The notes beneath the pieces were generated by a model. That model was given only the letters and a program-made list of their open reading frames with translations, was not told the origin of the DNA and ran no database searches. Made by a program: the position numbers and the translations under genes. Positions 24,249-32,634 of a stretch of DNA of 64,000 bases are shown here, one piece after another. This DNA comes from Lachnoclostridium sp. (GTDB lineage Bacteria; Bacillota; Clostridia; Lachnospirales; Lachnospiraceae): contig JAMPEY010000016.1 in NCBI GenBank assembly GCA_023664665.1, positions 1-64,000 of the forward strand. The letters are read 5' to 3'. How positions within the stretch are numbered: the stretch's first letter is position 1; every line of letters begins with the position of its first letter.

Positions 24249-25244
24249 TTATGCATCCTTATCCTGATTGTCCATGATATCCATAAGCCACTGTCTGTAG
24301 CTCTCTTTTACGAATTGGGGCGCGGCAATTTTCGCTTCCTTCCCGATTCCCGCAAGCCAGCCAAAAAACTGTCCGCTGACTATCACTTTCGTGCGGATGC
24401 GGAAATATCCTTCCTCCAACGGGCGGATGTCCGCCTCTTTGCCAAAACGGTCCAGCACTACGCCGATAAAACGGTTGGGAAATACTAGCGAAACCGTCTC
24501 CTCTTCCCCTCCGAACATTCCGAAAGTACGGTTGGCATAAGATGCCACATCCGACTGTTCAAATTGTTTTACGCCTTCTCTTTCTTCCGTTGTCACGGTC
24601 ACCTGTCCCATCTTATCTACCCGGTAATGCTTGATAATGCCGTCCTTACTGTCATATGCCGCCAGATAATAATTTTCTTCCCGCCAGATTAACACCCACG
24701 GACTGACTTTTCTGAAACCCTCTTCTCTGGGAACCAGCTCCTTTTTCAGATTCCAGTCCAGATAGGAAAAGGATATCTGTTTGTTTTCCTGAATTGCCCT
24801 GTGAATATTGTCTATGTTATAATAAATGCTTTCATTTTCGGTTTTAATGCGTCCCGCCACATATACCTGTCTCTGCAGCTTGCCCGCGTCATGCTTTCCT
24901 GCCTTCAGCTCCAGTTTCCCTATTAACTCCCTTGACTTTCGTGTAGTAATAAAGCGGGATGCCTGCACCGCATCCACCAAAAGCTTGAGTTCTGGCAGTT
25001 CAAATTCTCTGGACGCCATATAATAACCGCCGCCCAGCCTGCTCTGCACCTGAATAATGTCATAGCCGAAATCGCACAGTTTTTCTATATCATCATAAAT
25101 GCTTTTCCTCTCGGAATGAATCCCATATCCTTCCAGCCGCTCAATCAGCTCCGCCGTGCTCATGACATGGCTTTCGTCCGTATTTTCCTCCAATATCTGC
25201 GCAATATACAAAAGCTTTAATTTCTGTCCCGATGATTTTGGCAT
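24249..25244 (-). CDS. WYL-domain transcriptional regulator
   Basis: 331 residues. An N-terminal winged helix (about 8-70, SERKSIYDDIEKL being the recognition region) is followed by a WYL domain (about 140-225; SYLDWN, SPWVLIWREENYYLAAY, KHYRVDKM) and a C-terminal WCX-like extension. WYL domains bind nucleic acid or nucleotide ligands. The HAD gene lies 18 bp upstream in the same operon, so nucleotide-linked regulation is possible. No target is evident; autoregulation is typical of the family. Confidence 0.9.
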   Translation of the reverse strand: MPKSSGQKLKLLYIAQILEENTDESHVMSTAELIERLEGYGIHSERKSIYDDIEKLCDFGYDIIQVQSRLGGGYYMASREFELPELKLLVDAVQASRFITTRKSRELIGKLELKAGKHDAGKLQRQVYVAGRIKTENESIYYNIDNIHRAIQENKQISFSYLDWNLKKELVPREEGFRKVSPWVLIWREENYYLAAYDSKDGIIKHYRVDKMGQVTVTTEEREGVKQFEQSDVASYANRTFGMFGGEEETVSLVFPNRFIGVVLDRFGKEADIRPLEEGYFRIRTKVIVSGQFFGWLAGIGKEAKIAAPQFVKESYRQWLMDIMDNQDKDA

Positions 25245-25262
25245 CCCGATACCTCCTGCTCT

Positions 25263-25964
25263 CTATATGTCGGAAAATCCCAGCACTTCCCCAATCCTGT
25301 GCAAATCGCTGATCTCATAATCGGGCTTCCACAAAGACGGGTTTTCGGTTCCCTCCGGACGGTACCAGCAAGTGGGAATCCCTGCCTGCACACCGCCCCT
25401 TATGTCGCTGGAAAGAGAATCCCCCACTAACAGGATTCTTCTTTTATCCTTTTCCTCAACATGCTCCAGGCAATAATCAAAAAATCCCTTTTGGGGCTTG
25501 GGCACTCCAATGGATTCCGAAATAAAAAGCCCGTCCATAACATCATACAGTCCGGAAAGCTTCAGCTTGTTCAACTGCGTCTCGGCAACACCGTTTGTCA
25601 CCACATACTGCTTCACCCGGCTCCTGAGATTCCTGCATATTTCCAAGGAATCATCTATCAGACGGTATATATGCCCCAGATGATACTGATACTCCTCCGC
25701 CATAGCCCGGGCATCCGCATCCTGTATTTTGCATTCCTCAAAGAGAGTCTGAAATCTGCCGATAAAAAGCTCTTCCTGGGTAACTTCCCCAAGTTCCAGC
25801 CATTTCCAATATCTGTCATTAATCTGTGTATAGTGTTCCAATATTTCTTCCGTAATTTCTTTTCCGATGGTTTCAAAGCATTTTCTCAAGGAATGCCTCT
25901 GTGCATACAAAAAATCCAAAAGCGTTCCGTCCACATCCCACAATATCGTCGTAAACTGTCCCAT
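25263..25964 (-). CDS. HAD hydrolase, YjjG-like noncanonical pyrimidine nucleotidase
   Basis: 233 residues. HAD motif I WDVDGTLLDF (9-18, nucleophile Asp 10), motif II VVTNG (about 130), Lys in KPQKGFF, and motif IV GDSLSSDIRGG. The DFLYAQRHSL stretch after motif I and overall length match YjjG-type 5'-nucleotidases that clean up noncanonical pyrimidine nucleotides. Substrate choice within HADs cannot be fixed from sequence. It is 18 bp upstream of the WYL regulator gene and probably co-transcribed with it. Confidence 0.85.
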   Translation of the reverse strand: MGQFTTILWDVDGTLLDFLYAQRHSLRKCFETIGKEITEEILEHYTQINDRYWKWLELGEVTQEELFIGRFQTLFEECKIQDADARAMAEEYQYHLGHIYRLIDDSLEICRNLRSRVKQYVVTNGVAETQLNKLKLSGLYDVMDGLFISESIGVPKPQKGFFDYCLEHVEEKDKRRILLVGDSLSSDIRGGVQAGIPTCWYRPEGTENPSLWKPDYEISDLHRIGEVLGFSDI

Positions 25965-26162
25965 GCTTCCTTCCTTTCCTCACAGTCCGAAATCATGAAT
26001 GAAACCGACTACAAAACAAGGCTGCCCATTATGATATTCCACTTGTCAATTCATAATGTAACAGCCCTTCTCTATTCTATGATTTTCTGTTTACCGCATC
26101 TGCTCTCCGGGCGGATATTCGGTCTGTACAGCATTTTCAATCAACTGCGCTTAAAAAATACC

Positions 26163-26351
26163 TTATTTATCAGTATTTACTGCGTTTGCATCCGATGCTG
26201 CGGGTGCGGACGCTTCTGCAGTCTGCACTGCGGAATTCTTTGCTTTACGAAGCGTAATGCCGATAAAAACCCCAAGAGCCGCCAATGCCACAATTACCAA
26301 TAACAGCATCAGATAAGATAAAAAAGCATTTGCAAATAATATTCCTTCCAT
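26163..26351 (-). CDS. Small single-span membrane protein, unknown
   Basis: 62 residues. ATG 26351 has AAGGAGAGG at good spacing, which is the main argument that it is a real gene. One membrane helix (about 10-34) is followed by RKAK and an Ala/Ser/Asp-rich tail with no motif. The positive-inside rule predicts a cytoplasmic tail. It stands between the HAD and MutS-like genes with about 120-200 bp on each side, so it may be its own transcription unit. Function unknown. Confidence 0.65.
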   Translation of the reverse strand: MEGILFANAFLSYLMLLLVIVALAALGVFIGITLRKAKNSAVQTAEASAPAASDANAVNTDK

Positions 26352-26472
26352 ATTTCAAACCTCTCCTTCTGTTATCCTTTTCCGTATTTCCGCGCCCCTG
26401 ACCGGAACCTTACCCGTAAATAAATCTTCTCATATCCTCTCTTTATAGTATACCTTTTCCGAATGCTTTCCG

Positions 26473-28176
26473 TCAAGAGGTCTTTGGGGCAAAATTCCAA
26501 TTTCCCATAAGCTGTTCCGCCATCGCAAATGCCTGCTGAATGATATCTTCCTCATAACCCATGATTTCCAGCAGCCTGATAGCATTTCTGGTAGTGGATT
26601 TGCCGTGCAGCAGCTGATAGGGGAACACCACATCCCCGTCCCTGATTTCCTCCTCGAAATGATAGTTTTCATACACATCCTTTAAAAGCTCTGTCAATTC
26701 AATATCATGGGTGGCGGCAAAGCACAAAGTCCCTCTGTCATACAGGCTCCGCAATATCTGGGTGGAAGCTGCGATTCTCTCAATGGTATTGGTTCCTCTG
26801 AGCACTTCGTCCACAAAGCAGATAATCGGCACGGTACTCTCCTTTGTCCCGTCCAAAATCCGCTTCATAGCGCGGATTTCCACCATATAGTAACTCTCGC
26901 CCCCCTGTATGTCATCCCTCAGGCTCATGGAGGAATACACCCGGTAAAGCGGCGCCCTGTAAAAAGATGCCGTACAGGTGTGGATTGTCTGTGCAAGAAT
27001 CACATTGAGCGCCACTGTCCTTAAAAATGTTGACTTTCCCGAAGCATTGGAACCTGTCAGCAAAATCCCCTTTTGGGCGGTATCAATGCTGTTTTTTACA
27101 GGCTCCTCAAGTAACGGATGATAGCTTTCTTTTAAGCAGAGTCCCTTTGTCCCGTCTTCTTTTAAAAACTCGGGAATACAATACCCATGCTTTAAAGAAG
27201 CGCGAAACGCACCGATGCAGATTGCCGTCTCCACATATCCGGTGAGCGTGATCAGCGTATCCGCCGCATCCATATTATTTTGGAGTCTCTCAAGCATGGT
27301 GTTGAACTGTATCAAATCCAAATGAAAAGTCATGCGCAGATAATCCACCAATATATCAAGGGGATTGCCCGATGTGCTGTAACGGTTTTTGGAAAATACA
27401 AAATAAGAATGCCTGCTGATGTTCTTTAATCTGTCCAGACTCTCCCCCATGCTTTTCCACTCTTTCCTGCAGGGAGGCACTTCTGTTTTTATCATTTTGT
27501 CACAGGCGTTCAGCAGTCTCACCAGATATGCAAAACTGATAATATAAGGCTCAATTTCTCCTTTTTCCTTAAAATAAGTCAATATATTATAACAAATCAG
27601 GACAGAGATTCCCAAAAGCGCCAGCGAAAGCTTAAAGGGAGCCAGCAGGATAAAGGGCAGAAACAGGATATCCAGAAAAATATGTTTTTTGTTGGAGCGT
27701 TTTCCCAGAATATCCAGATTCTCCAGATAATCATAAAGCGAATACTTTCCCGTATGTCCCAGCTTTGCCATCAGGTATTGGATTTTTACCCGTTCGTCGG
27801 GATGCTCCAGAAAATATCCCGCCACTTCCTCCAAGTGCTCCAGTTCTTCTGTAGAAGCGCATGTATTTCTAAGCGTATAATACAAATACTCTTCCCCCGA
27901 TGCCGAAAAAGCATAATTCATCCGCTTAAAAATATCATCCATATTCAAGTCGTTCCATGTGATATCGTCTATCTGGCCGTCCTTTTGGTGTCTGTGAAAA
28001 TAGCTGCCCATATGGGCATACCGCTCTAAGGCATACTCTTTGTCCGGAATGCCGCCGAAATTCTCATACAGCCCTTTCACAAATTGCCGTTCCCTGCGCT
28101 TTGCGGAATATGCTTCCTTTACAAAAACCACCGCCACAAAGACGCCCAGCACCAAGATCAAAACCAAATATTCCAC
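26473..28176 (-). CDS. Membrane-anchored MutS-like ATPase
   Basis: 567 residues. Membrane helix at 1-20 and a hydrophobic pair at about 166-202, then a MutS core helical region and C-terminal MutS ATPase: Walker A TGSNASGKST (374-383), Walker B ICFVDEVLRGTNTIER (Asp-Glu 456-457) and ATHDIEL. The mismatch-recognition and connector domains of MutS and the Smr domain of MutS2 are missing. This belongs to a group of short, membrane-associated MutS-family proteins of unknown role; a function in classical mismatch repair is unlikely. Monocistronic by position; composite repeat copy C lies just upstream. Confidence 0.85.
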   Translation of the reverse strand: MEYLVLILVLGVFVAVVFVKEAYSAKRRERQFVKGLYENFGGIPDKEYALERYAHMGSYFHRHQKDGQIDDITWNDLNMDDIFKRMNYAFSASGEEYLYYTLRNTCASTEELEHLEEVAGYFLEHPDERVKIQYLMAKLGHTGKYSLYDYLENLDILGKRSNKKHIFLDILFLPFILLAPFKLSLALLGISVLICYNILTYFKEKGEIEPYIISFAYLVRLLNACDKMIKTEVPPCRKEWKSMGESLDRLKNISRHSYFVFSKNRYSTSGNPLDILVDYLRMTFHLDLIQFNTMLERLQNNMDAADTLITLTGYVETAICIGAFRASLKHGYCIPEFLKEDGTKGLCLKESYHPLLEEPVKNSIDTAQKGILLTGSNASGKSTFLRTVALNVILAQTIHTCTASFYRAPLYRVYSSMSLRDDIQGGESYYMVEIRAMKRILDGTKESTVPIICFVDEVLRGTNTIERIAASTQILRSLYDRGTLCFAATHDIELTELLKDVYENYHFEEEIRDGDVVFPYQLLHGKSTTRNAIRLLEIMGYEEDIIQQAFAMAEQLMGNWNFAPKTS

Positions 28177-28241
28177 TTACTTCCTCCCTGCGGCTACACA
28201 CGCTAACCTCATGATTCCGTTCCGCAAATCTCAAATCCGGA

Positions 28242-28385
28242 TGTGAGATTTAGTACTTCTTAGGCGGCTGCGCCGCCTTTGCGAAACTGCCCATTGGCAT
28301 GAGCTTTAGAAGTACTTCTCACACTATCCTCCATACCGCTTTAGCGGCTTAAATAAGTATGAAAAACGCCTGTTTTGCGTTTTTT
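28242..28385. repeat. Composite palindromic repeat, copy C, with terminator
   Basis: A long imperfect palindrome (28242-28323) from TGTGAGATTTAGTACTTCTT to TAGAAGTACTTCTCACA encloses GGCGGC-tgc-GCCGCC. It is followed by CCGCTTTAGCGG (28335-28346) and by GAAAAACGC/GCGTTTTTT (28361-28385). The last hairpin works on the minus strand as an intrinsic terminator of the purine permease gene, with its stop codon in the arm. Module order differs from copies A and B. Confidence 0.8.
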
Positions 28386-29811
28386 ATGCCACCAAAAAGA
28401 ACTTGATCAGAAAGACTGCCGACAATACATAAGTCAGCACGGAAACTTCCTTTGCCTTTCCGGTAAAGAGCTTTATCACGGAATATGCAATTAACCCGAT
28501 ACCGATAGCGTGTCCGATGGAACCGGATATCGGCATGGCAATCACCATCAGGGCAACAGGCACCGACTGATAAATATCATCAAAATTTACATTCTTCAAA
28601 CCTGTGATCATGAGCACTCCCACATAAATCAATGCTGAGGAAGTAGCCGCGACAGGAATAATCGCTGCAATGGGCGCAATAAAGATACAAAGCAGGAACA
28701 TAATACCCGTGGTAAGCGCCGTCAGTCCCGTGCGCCCTCCTGCCTCCACACCGGATGCGGACTCTATGAAAGTAGTCACCGTGGAAGTTCCGGTAGCGGA
28801 ACCCACCATGGTGCCCACCGCATCCGAGAGCAAAGCTTCCTTCATCTTGGGCATCTTACCGTCTTTGTCCAGCATTCCCGCGCGGCTTGCGGTACCCACT
28901 AAAGTTCCGATGGTATCGAACATATCAATAATGCAAAAAGTAACAATCAAAGTAATCACGGTAAACCATCCGATTTTTACAAAACCCGCAAAGTTAAACT
29001 TAAACAGTGTCGTAGACACCATATCGCCCACAGGGGGAATAAAAGATGCGGATGCCAAGGATTCAAAAGGATTTACCTTGAGGAAAACCGCTTCCCCCAC
29101 CCAGTAAATAACGCTTGCCGCCAGCATCCCCAAAATCACGGCAGCTTTAACGCCTTTCTGCGCCAGAATCACAATGACAAACAGACCGATAAACATGGTC
29201 ACCACATACAAAACCATAACCGCATAAGCGCTGCCCATATTTGTCTTTGCAAGACCGGGAGTCAGGGCACCAAAGAAATCACGCATGACATAAAAAGGTC
29301 CTGCATCATCGGAATACACTCCCGCATTGGAACCCAGACCGATATTCATTAACATCAATCCGATAGCCGGTGCAATGCCCAGCCGCACACCTAAGGGAAT
29401 TGCCTCCACGATTTTCTCGCGCACATTCAAAACGGAAAGAACCACAAATACAATACCTTCCACTAAAATAATGCAGAGCGCCGCCTGAAAGGATGCCACA
29501 TAGCTTAAACCGGTAATGTTTACAATATTTGCCACTACCACGGCAAAAAAGCTGTTCAGTCCCATTCCGGGCGCCATGGCAAAGGGTTTGTTTGCCAGAA
29601 ACGCCATAGTGATGGTGCCCACTGCGGACGCAATACAGGTTGCCAAGAACACGCCGTTCCAGAGATCCTCCCCCTCCGCTGCAAATCCGGTAAGCAGATT
29701 GGGATTCAGGGCGATGATATACGACATGGTCATAAATGTGGTCAATCCGGCAATGATTTCCGTTTTGACAGTAGTGTTGTTTGCCTTGAGCTTAAATATT
29801 TTTTCTAACAT
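28384..29811 (-). CDS. NCS2-family purine permease (AzgA/PbuG-like)
   Basis: 475 residues from ATG 29811, seven bases after AGGAG. About twelve to fourteen membrane helices. TTFMTMSYIIALNPNLL (near 22-38), GMGLNSFFA and the C-terminal half with TGTSTVTTFIESASGVEAGGRT are hallmarks of the AzgA-like branch of nucleobase:cation symporters (COG2252). It should import hypoxanthine, guanine or adenine with protons. Its start overlaps the deaminase gene end by 20 bp; it is the last gene of the punA-cdd-deaminase-permease operon. Confidence 0.92.
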   Translation of the reverse strand: MLEKIFKLKANNTTVKTEIIAGLTTFMTMSYIIALNPNLLTGFAAEGEDLWNGVFLATCIASAVGTITMAFLANKPFAMAPGMGLNSFFAVVVANIVNITGLSYVASFQAALCIILVEGIVFVVLSVLNVREKIVEAIPLGVRLGIAPAIGLMLMNIGLGSNAGVYSDDAGPFYVMRDFFGALTPGLAKTNMGSAYAVMVLYVVTMFIGLFVIVILAQKGVKAAVILGMLAASVIYWVGEAVFLKVNPFESLASASFIPPVGDMVSTTLFKFNFAGFVKIGWFTVITLIVTFCIIDMFDTIGTLVGTASRAGMLDKDGKMPKMKEALLSDAVGTMVGSATGTSTVTTFIESASGVEAGGRTGLTALTTGIMFLLCIFIAPIAAIIPVAATSSALIYVGVLMITGLKNVNFDDIYQSVPVALMVIAMPISGSIGHAIGIGLIAYSVIKLFTGKAKEVSVLTYVLSAVFLIKFFLVA

Positions 29812-31138
29812 TTTTTGTCTCCTTGCCATGACTTTTTTTATCAATCATTCTTTGTACGATCCGATTGCACTTTTCATAGATATATCCGGGGTCTTCCCCC
29901 ACATTATATTCACCCTTCCAATAGAGAATCTTTCCCCCTATCATGGTCATGATTACATTGGCTCTGCTGCAGCTGTATACCAGATTATTGGGAATACTGT
30001 GGATTGGCTGCATATTGGGCTGGTTCAAGTCAATCATGATGATATCCGCGTATTTTCCCTTTGCCAGGGTATCCGCCCGATTCAGCCGCATTGCTTTGGC
30101 GCCATGAACCGTTGCCATTCTCAGCACTCTGCCGGCGCTCATGCTTGCCGCGTTCTGTTCCCTGATTTTGCTTAGGCAGGAGGTCAAAAACATTTCCTTA
30201 AACATATCAAGGCTGTTATTGCTTGCCGCACCGTCCGTGCCGATAGCCACCGGAATCCTGCGCTTTACAAACTCCGCTATGGGTGCAATTCCGCTTGCAA
30301 GCTTCATATTGGAAGCCGGATTGGTTATCACATGCATCCGTCTCATGCGGAGTACATTCATATCCTCCTCCGTCATATGCACACAATGAAAACCGCCGCC
30401 TCCGAATTCAAAGATACCCAGAGAATCCAATAACATTGCCGGAGTCATGCCATAACGCGCCTTGCACTCCTCCACTTCACGCTGTGTCTCCGCCAGATGC
30501 GTGTACACCGGCGCATGAAATTCATGAGCCAGAGCCGATATCTGACATAAAAGCTCCTGAGAACAGGTATACTCCGCATGAAAACCCAACTGATAACTGA
30601 TTAGGGAATGTTTTTTATTCCACTTTTTATATTCCTTTTCCACCTGTCTGATGGAGGAAGTAAAATTATTCAGCCCCGACACCAGCACACAGCGCATCCC
30701 CATATCCATACAGGCTTCCGCCACCGAATCCGGAGACAGATACATATCGCAGACCGCTGTGATACCGGAAGACAGATATTCTAAAATAGCCAATTTCGTC
30801 AGCTCATAAATATCCTCCGGTGTAAGAAGCTTCTCCATGGGAAAAACTTTCTCATTCAGCCATTGCTGCAGCGACACATCATCTCCATAAGAGCGCAGAA
30901 AAGTCATTGCCGAGTGGGCATGGGCATTCTTAAATCCCGGCATCAGAAGATTACCCTTACAATCCACCTCAATATCCCAATAAATTCTGGGAATATCCGC
31001 TTTATTCCACTCACTGTCCAATTCTTCCGTGCCCGCCACATAAGCAATCTTATCGTTCCTAATCCAGATTTCTCCCCAAAAGACATCTCTGTTCTTCTCC
31101 ATGGTAAGAATTCTTGCATTATATAACCTGATATTCAC
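29792..31138 (-). CDS. Amidohydrolase/deaminase (MtaD/SAH deaminase-like)
   Basis: 448 residues. Metal ligands are visible: NAHAHSAM (His-x-His near 72-74), GFHAEYT, THLAETQ and GTDGAASNN with the catalytic Asp. This pattern places it with the 5'-methylthioadenosine/S-adenosylhomocysteine deaminases and related aminohydrolases. Its operon (nucleoside phosphorylase, cytidine deaminase, purine permease) favours deamination of an adenine- or guanine-type compound. GTG 31138 seems the start, after GGGAGGTGATG. Exact substrate unproved; guanine deaminase-like activity is the main alternative. Confidence 0.87.
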   Translation of the reverse strand: MNIRLYNARILTMEKNRDVFWGEIWIRNDKIAYVAGTEELDSEWNKADIPRIYWDIEVDCKGNLLMPGFKNAHAHSAMTFLRSYGDDVSLQQWLNEKVFPMEKLLTPEDIYELTKLAILEYLSSGITAVCDMYLSPDSVAEACMDMGMRCVLVSGLNNFTSSIRQVEKEYKKWNKKHSLISYQLGFHAEYTCSQELLCQISALAHEFHAPVYTHLAETQREVEECKARYGMTPAMLLDSLGIFEFGGGGFHCVHMTEEDMNVLRMRRMHVITNPASNMKLASGIAPIAEFVKRRIPVAIGTDGAASNNSLDMFKEMFLTSCLSKIREQNAASMSAGRVLRMATVHGAKAMRLNRADTLAKGKYADIIMIDLNQPNMQPIHSIPNNLVYSCSRANVIMTMIGGKILYWKGEYNVGEDPGYIYEKCNRIVQRMIDKKSHGKETKNVRKNI

Positions 31139-31174
31139 CTTGCCGCATCACCTCCCTTTCATCCGGCGTCCTCT

Positions 31175-31597
31175 TTATCCTTCCAGCGAAAATGCAAAGG
31201 GTAGCATCTGCGCTAATGTAAACTCCCTGTATTCTTCCGTATTCTTTACCAGAAATATCCGGAAATCCTCCCTGCAAAACTCCTGCATCACCTGTCTGCA
31301 AATGCCGCAGGGTGATGCATAGCCGGAAAGCTCCTCTCCCTCCGGACCGCCGGCAATGGCAATCGCCGCAAATTCGCGTTCTCCTTCGCTGACCGCCTTA
31401 AAAAACGCCGTCCTCTCCGCACAGTTTGCAGCGCCGTAAGAAGCGTTTTCAATATTGCAGCCCTGATAAACGGTACCTTCTGCCGTAAGCAGCGCCGCGC
31501 CTACCGTATAATGGGAATAAGGGGCATAGGCACGGCTTCTTGCCGCCAATGCCTGCCCCATCAGTTCCTCTTTATCATAATCTGCCTTTTTGTCCAT
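31175..31597 (-). CDS. cdd: Cytidine deaminase
   Basis: 140 residues from ATG 31597, seven bases after AAGGGG. Zinc site: CNIENASYGAANCAERTA gives the first Cys and catalytic Glu, and SPCGICRQ the other two cysteines; length fits the short homotetrameric form. It converts cytidine and deoxycytidine to uridine and deoxyuridine for pyrimidine salvage. The start overlaps punA by 23 bp, so translation is coupled. Part of the nucleoside salvage operon. Confidence 0.95.
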   Translation of the reverse strand: MDKKADYDKEELMGQALAARSRAYAPYSHYTVGAALLTAEGTVYQGCNIENASYGAANCAERTAFFKAVSEGEREFAAIAIAGGPEGEELSGYASPCGICRQVMQEFCREDFRIFLVKNTEEYREFTLAQMLPFAFSLEG

Positions 31598-32438
31598 CAG
31601 CAAGCCCCTTAAAGCCTTTCACCGACTCTGTTATCAGTTCCTTCAGGACCGGTGCGGACTTGTCCGCCGCTTCCTGCACTTCCCTGTGGGTTAAAGTACG
31701 GTCTGTAATTCCCGCTGCCGGATTACTGATACAGGATATACCGCAGACTTTCATACCGCAGTGGCGCGCCGCAATAGCCTCTACCGCAGTGCTCATTCCC
31801 ACCGCATCGCAGCCAACCGCCTTTAACAGACGCACATCTGCCGGAGATTCAAAAGAAGGACCTGTCACCTGAGCATAAACTCCCTCTTTTAAAGCAATCT
31901 TTTTCTCCCTTGCCTTAGTGCGTATGATATTCTGCAGTTTTCGGTCATAGACATGACTCATATCGGGGAATCTTGTCCCCAATTCGTCCAGATTAGCGCC
32001 AACCAAAGGATTCGGCGCAAATAAGGAAATATGGTCCGTAATCAACATCAAATCTCCCGCCTGAAATGAGGCGTTTACCCCGCCTGCCGCATTGGTCAGA
32101 AACAGGATGTTTGCTCCCAAAAGCTTCATCAGGCGGATGGGCAGTACCACATCCGTCACATCATATCCCTCATAATAATGCACTCTGCCGCTCATGCAGA
32201 CTACAGGAATACCGCCAATCGTCCCAAAAATAAATTTTCCGGCATGTCCCGGCACTGTGGACAGGGGAAATCCTTCAATATCTTTATAAGGAATTTCCTT
32301 TTCCACGCTGATGCTCCCTGCATAGCTGCCCAGACCGGAGCCAAGCACAATGCCCACCTTAGGCGCAAAATCTGTCTTTTTCCTCACACAGGCATAGCAA
32401 TTCTGCAATTTTTCATATACCGATACCGCTTTTTCCAT
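31575..32438 (-). CDS. punA: Purine nucleoside phosphorylase
   Basis: 287 residues from ATG 32438, nine bases after GAGAGGAG; ATG 32462 lacks a ribosome site. VGIVLGSGLG (phosphate-binding), PGHAGKF, SGRVHYYEGY and LTNAAGGVN are diagnostic of the trimeric PunA/mammalian-type PNP. It splits (deoxy)inosine and guanosine to base and ribose 1-phosphate. First gene of the salvage operon; no purine riboswitch is visible in the 200 bp upstream, which is mostly the spoIVA terminator. Confidence 0.95.
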   Translation of the reverse strand: MEKAVSVYEKLQNCYACVRKKTDFAPKVGIVLGSGLGSYAGSISVEKEIPYKDIEGFPLSTVPGHAGKFIFGTIGGIPVVCMSGRVHYYEGYDVTDVVLPIRLMKLLGANILFLTNAAGGVNASFQAGDLMLITDHISLFAPNPLVGANLDELGTRFPDMSHVYDRKLQNIIRTKAREKKIALKEGVYAQVTGPSFESPADVRLLKAVGCDAVGMSTAVEAIAARHCGMKVCGISCISNPAAGITDRTLTHREVQEAADKSAPVLKELITESVKGFKGLADGQKGRL

Positions 32439-32556
32439 CCCTGTTTTCTCCTCTCGGTTCATTATTTTTTTGGTTCACAATTACCCATAGTATTTCCACA
32501 TGTTGGAAACATTCTCATTATACAAAATTTCCGTCAAAAAAGCAATCTGTATTCAT

Positions 32557-32603
32557 AAAAAGCCCATGAAGAGTCCATCCTCAGGATGCCTCCCCACAGG
32601 CTT
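32557..32603 (-). terminator. Terminator after spoIVA
   Basis: AAGCC/GGCTT ends enclose an inner CATCC-tca-GGATG hairpin, and the minus-strand transcript then runs into five Ts. It lies 32 bp after the spoIVA stop and separates spoIVA from punA. Confidence 0.7.
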
Positions 32604-32634
32604 ATGTACTGCCGTTAAGCAGAATCCTATATCA

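Noticed and set aside
32439..32634. Purine riboswitch upstream of punA
   Set aside because: No conserved purine aptamer core was seen; the region is mainly the spoIVA terminator.
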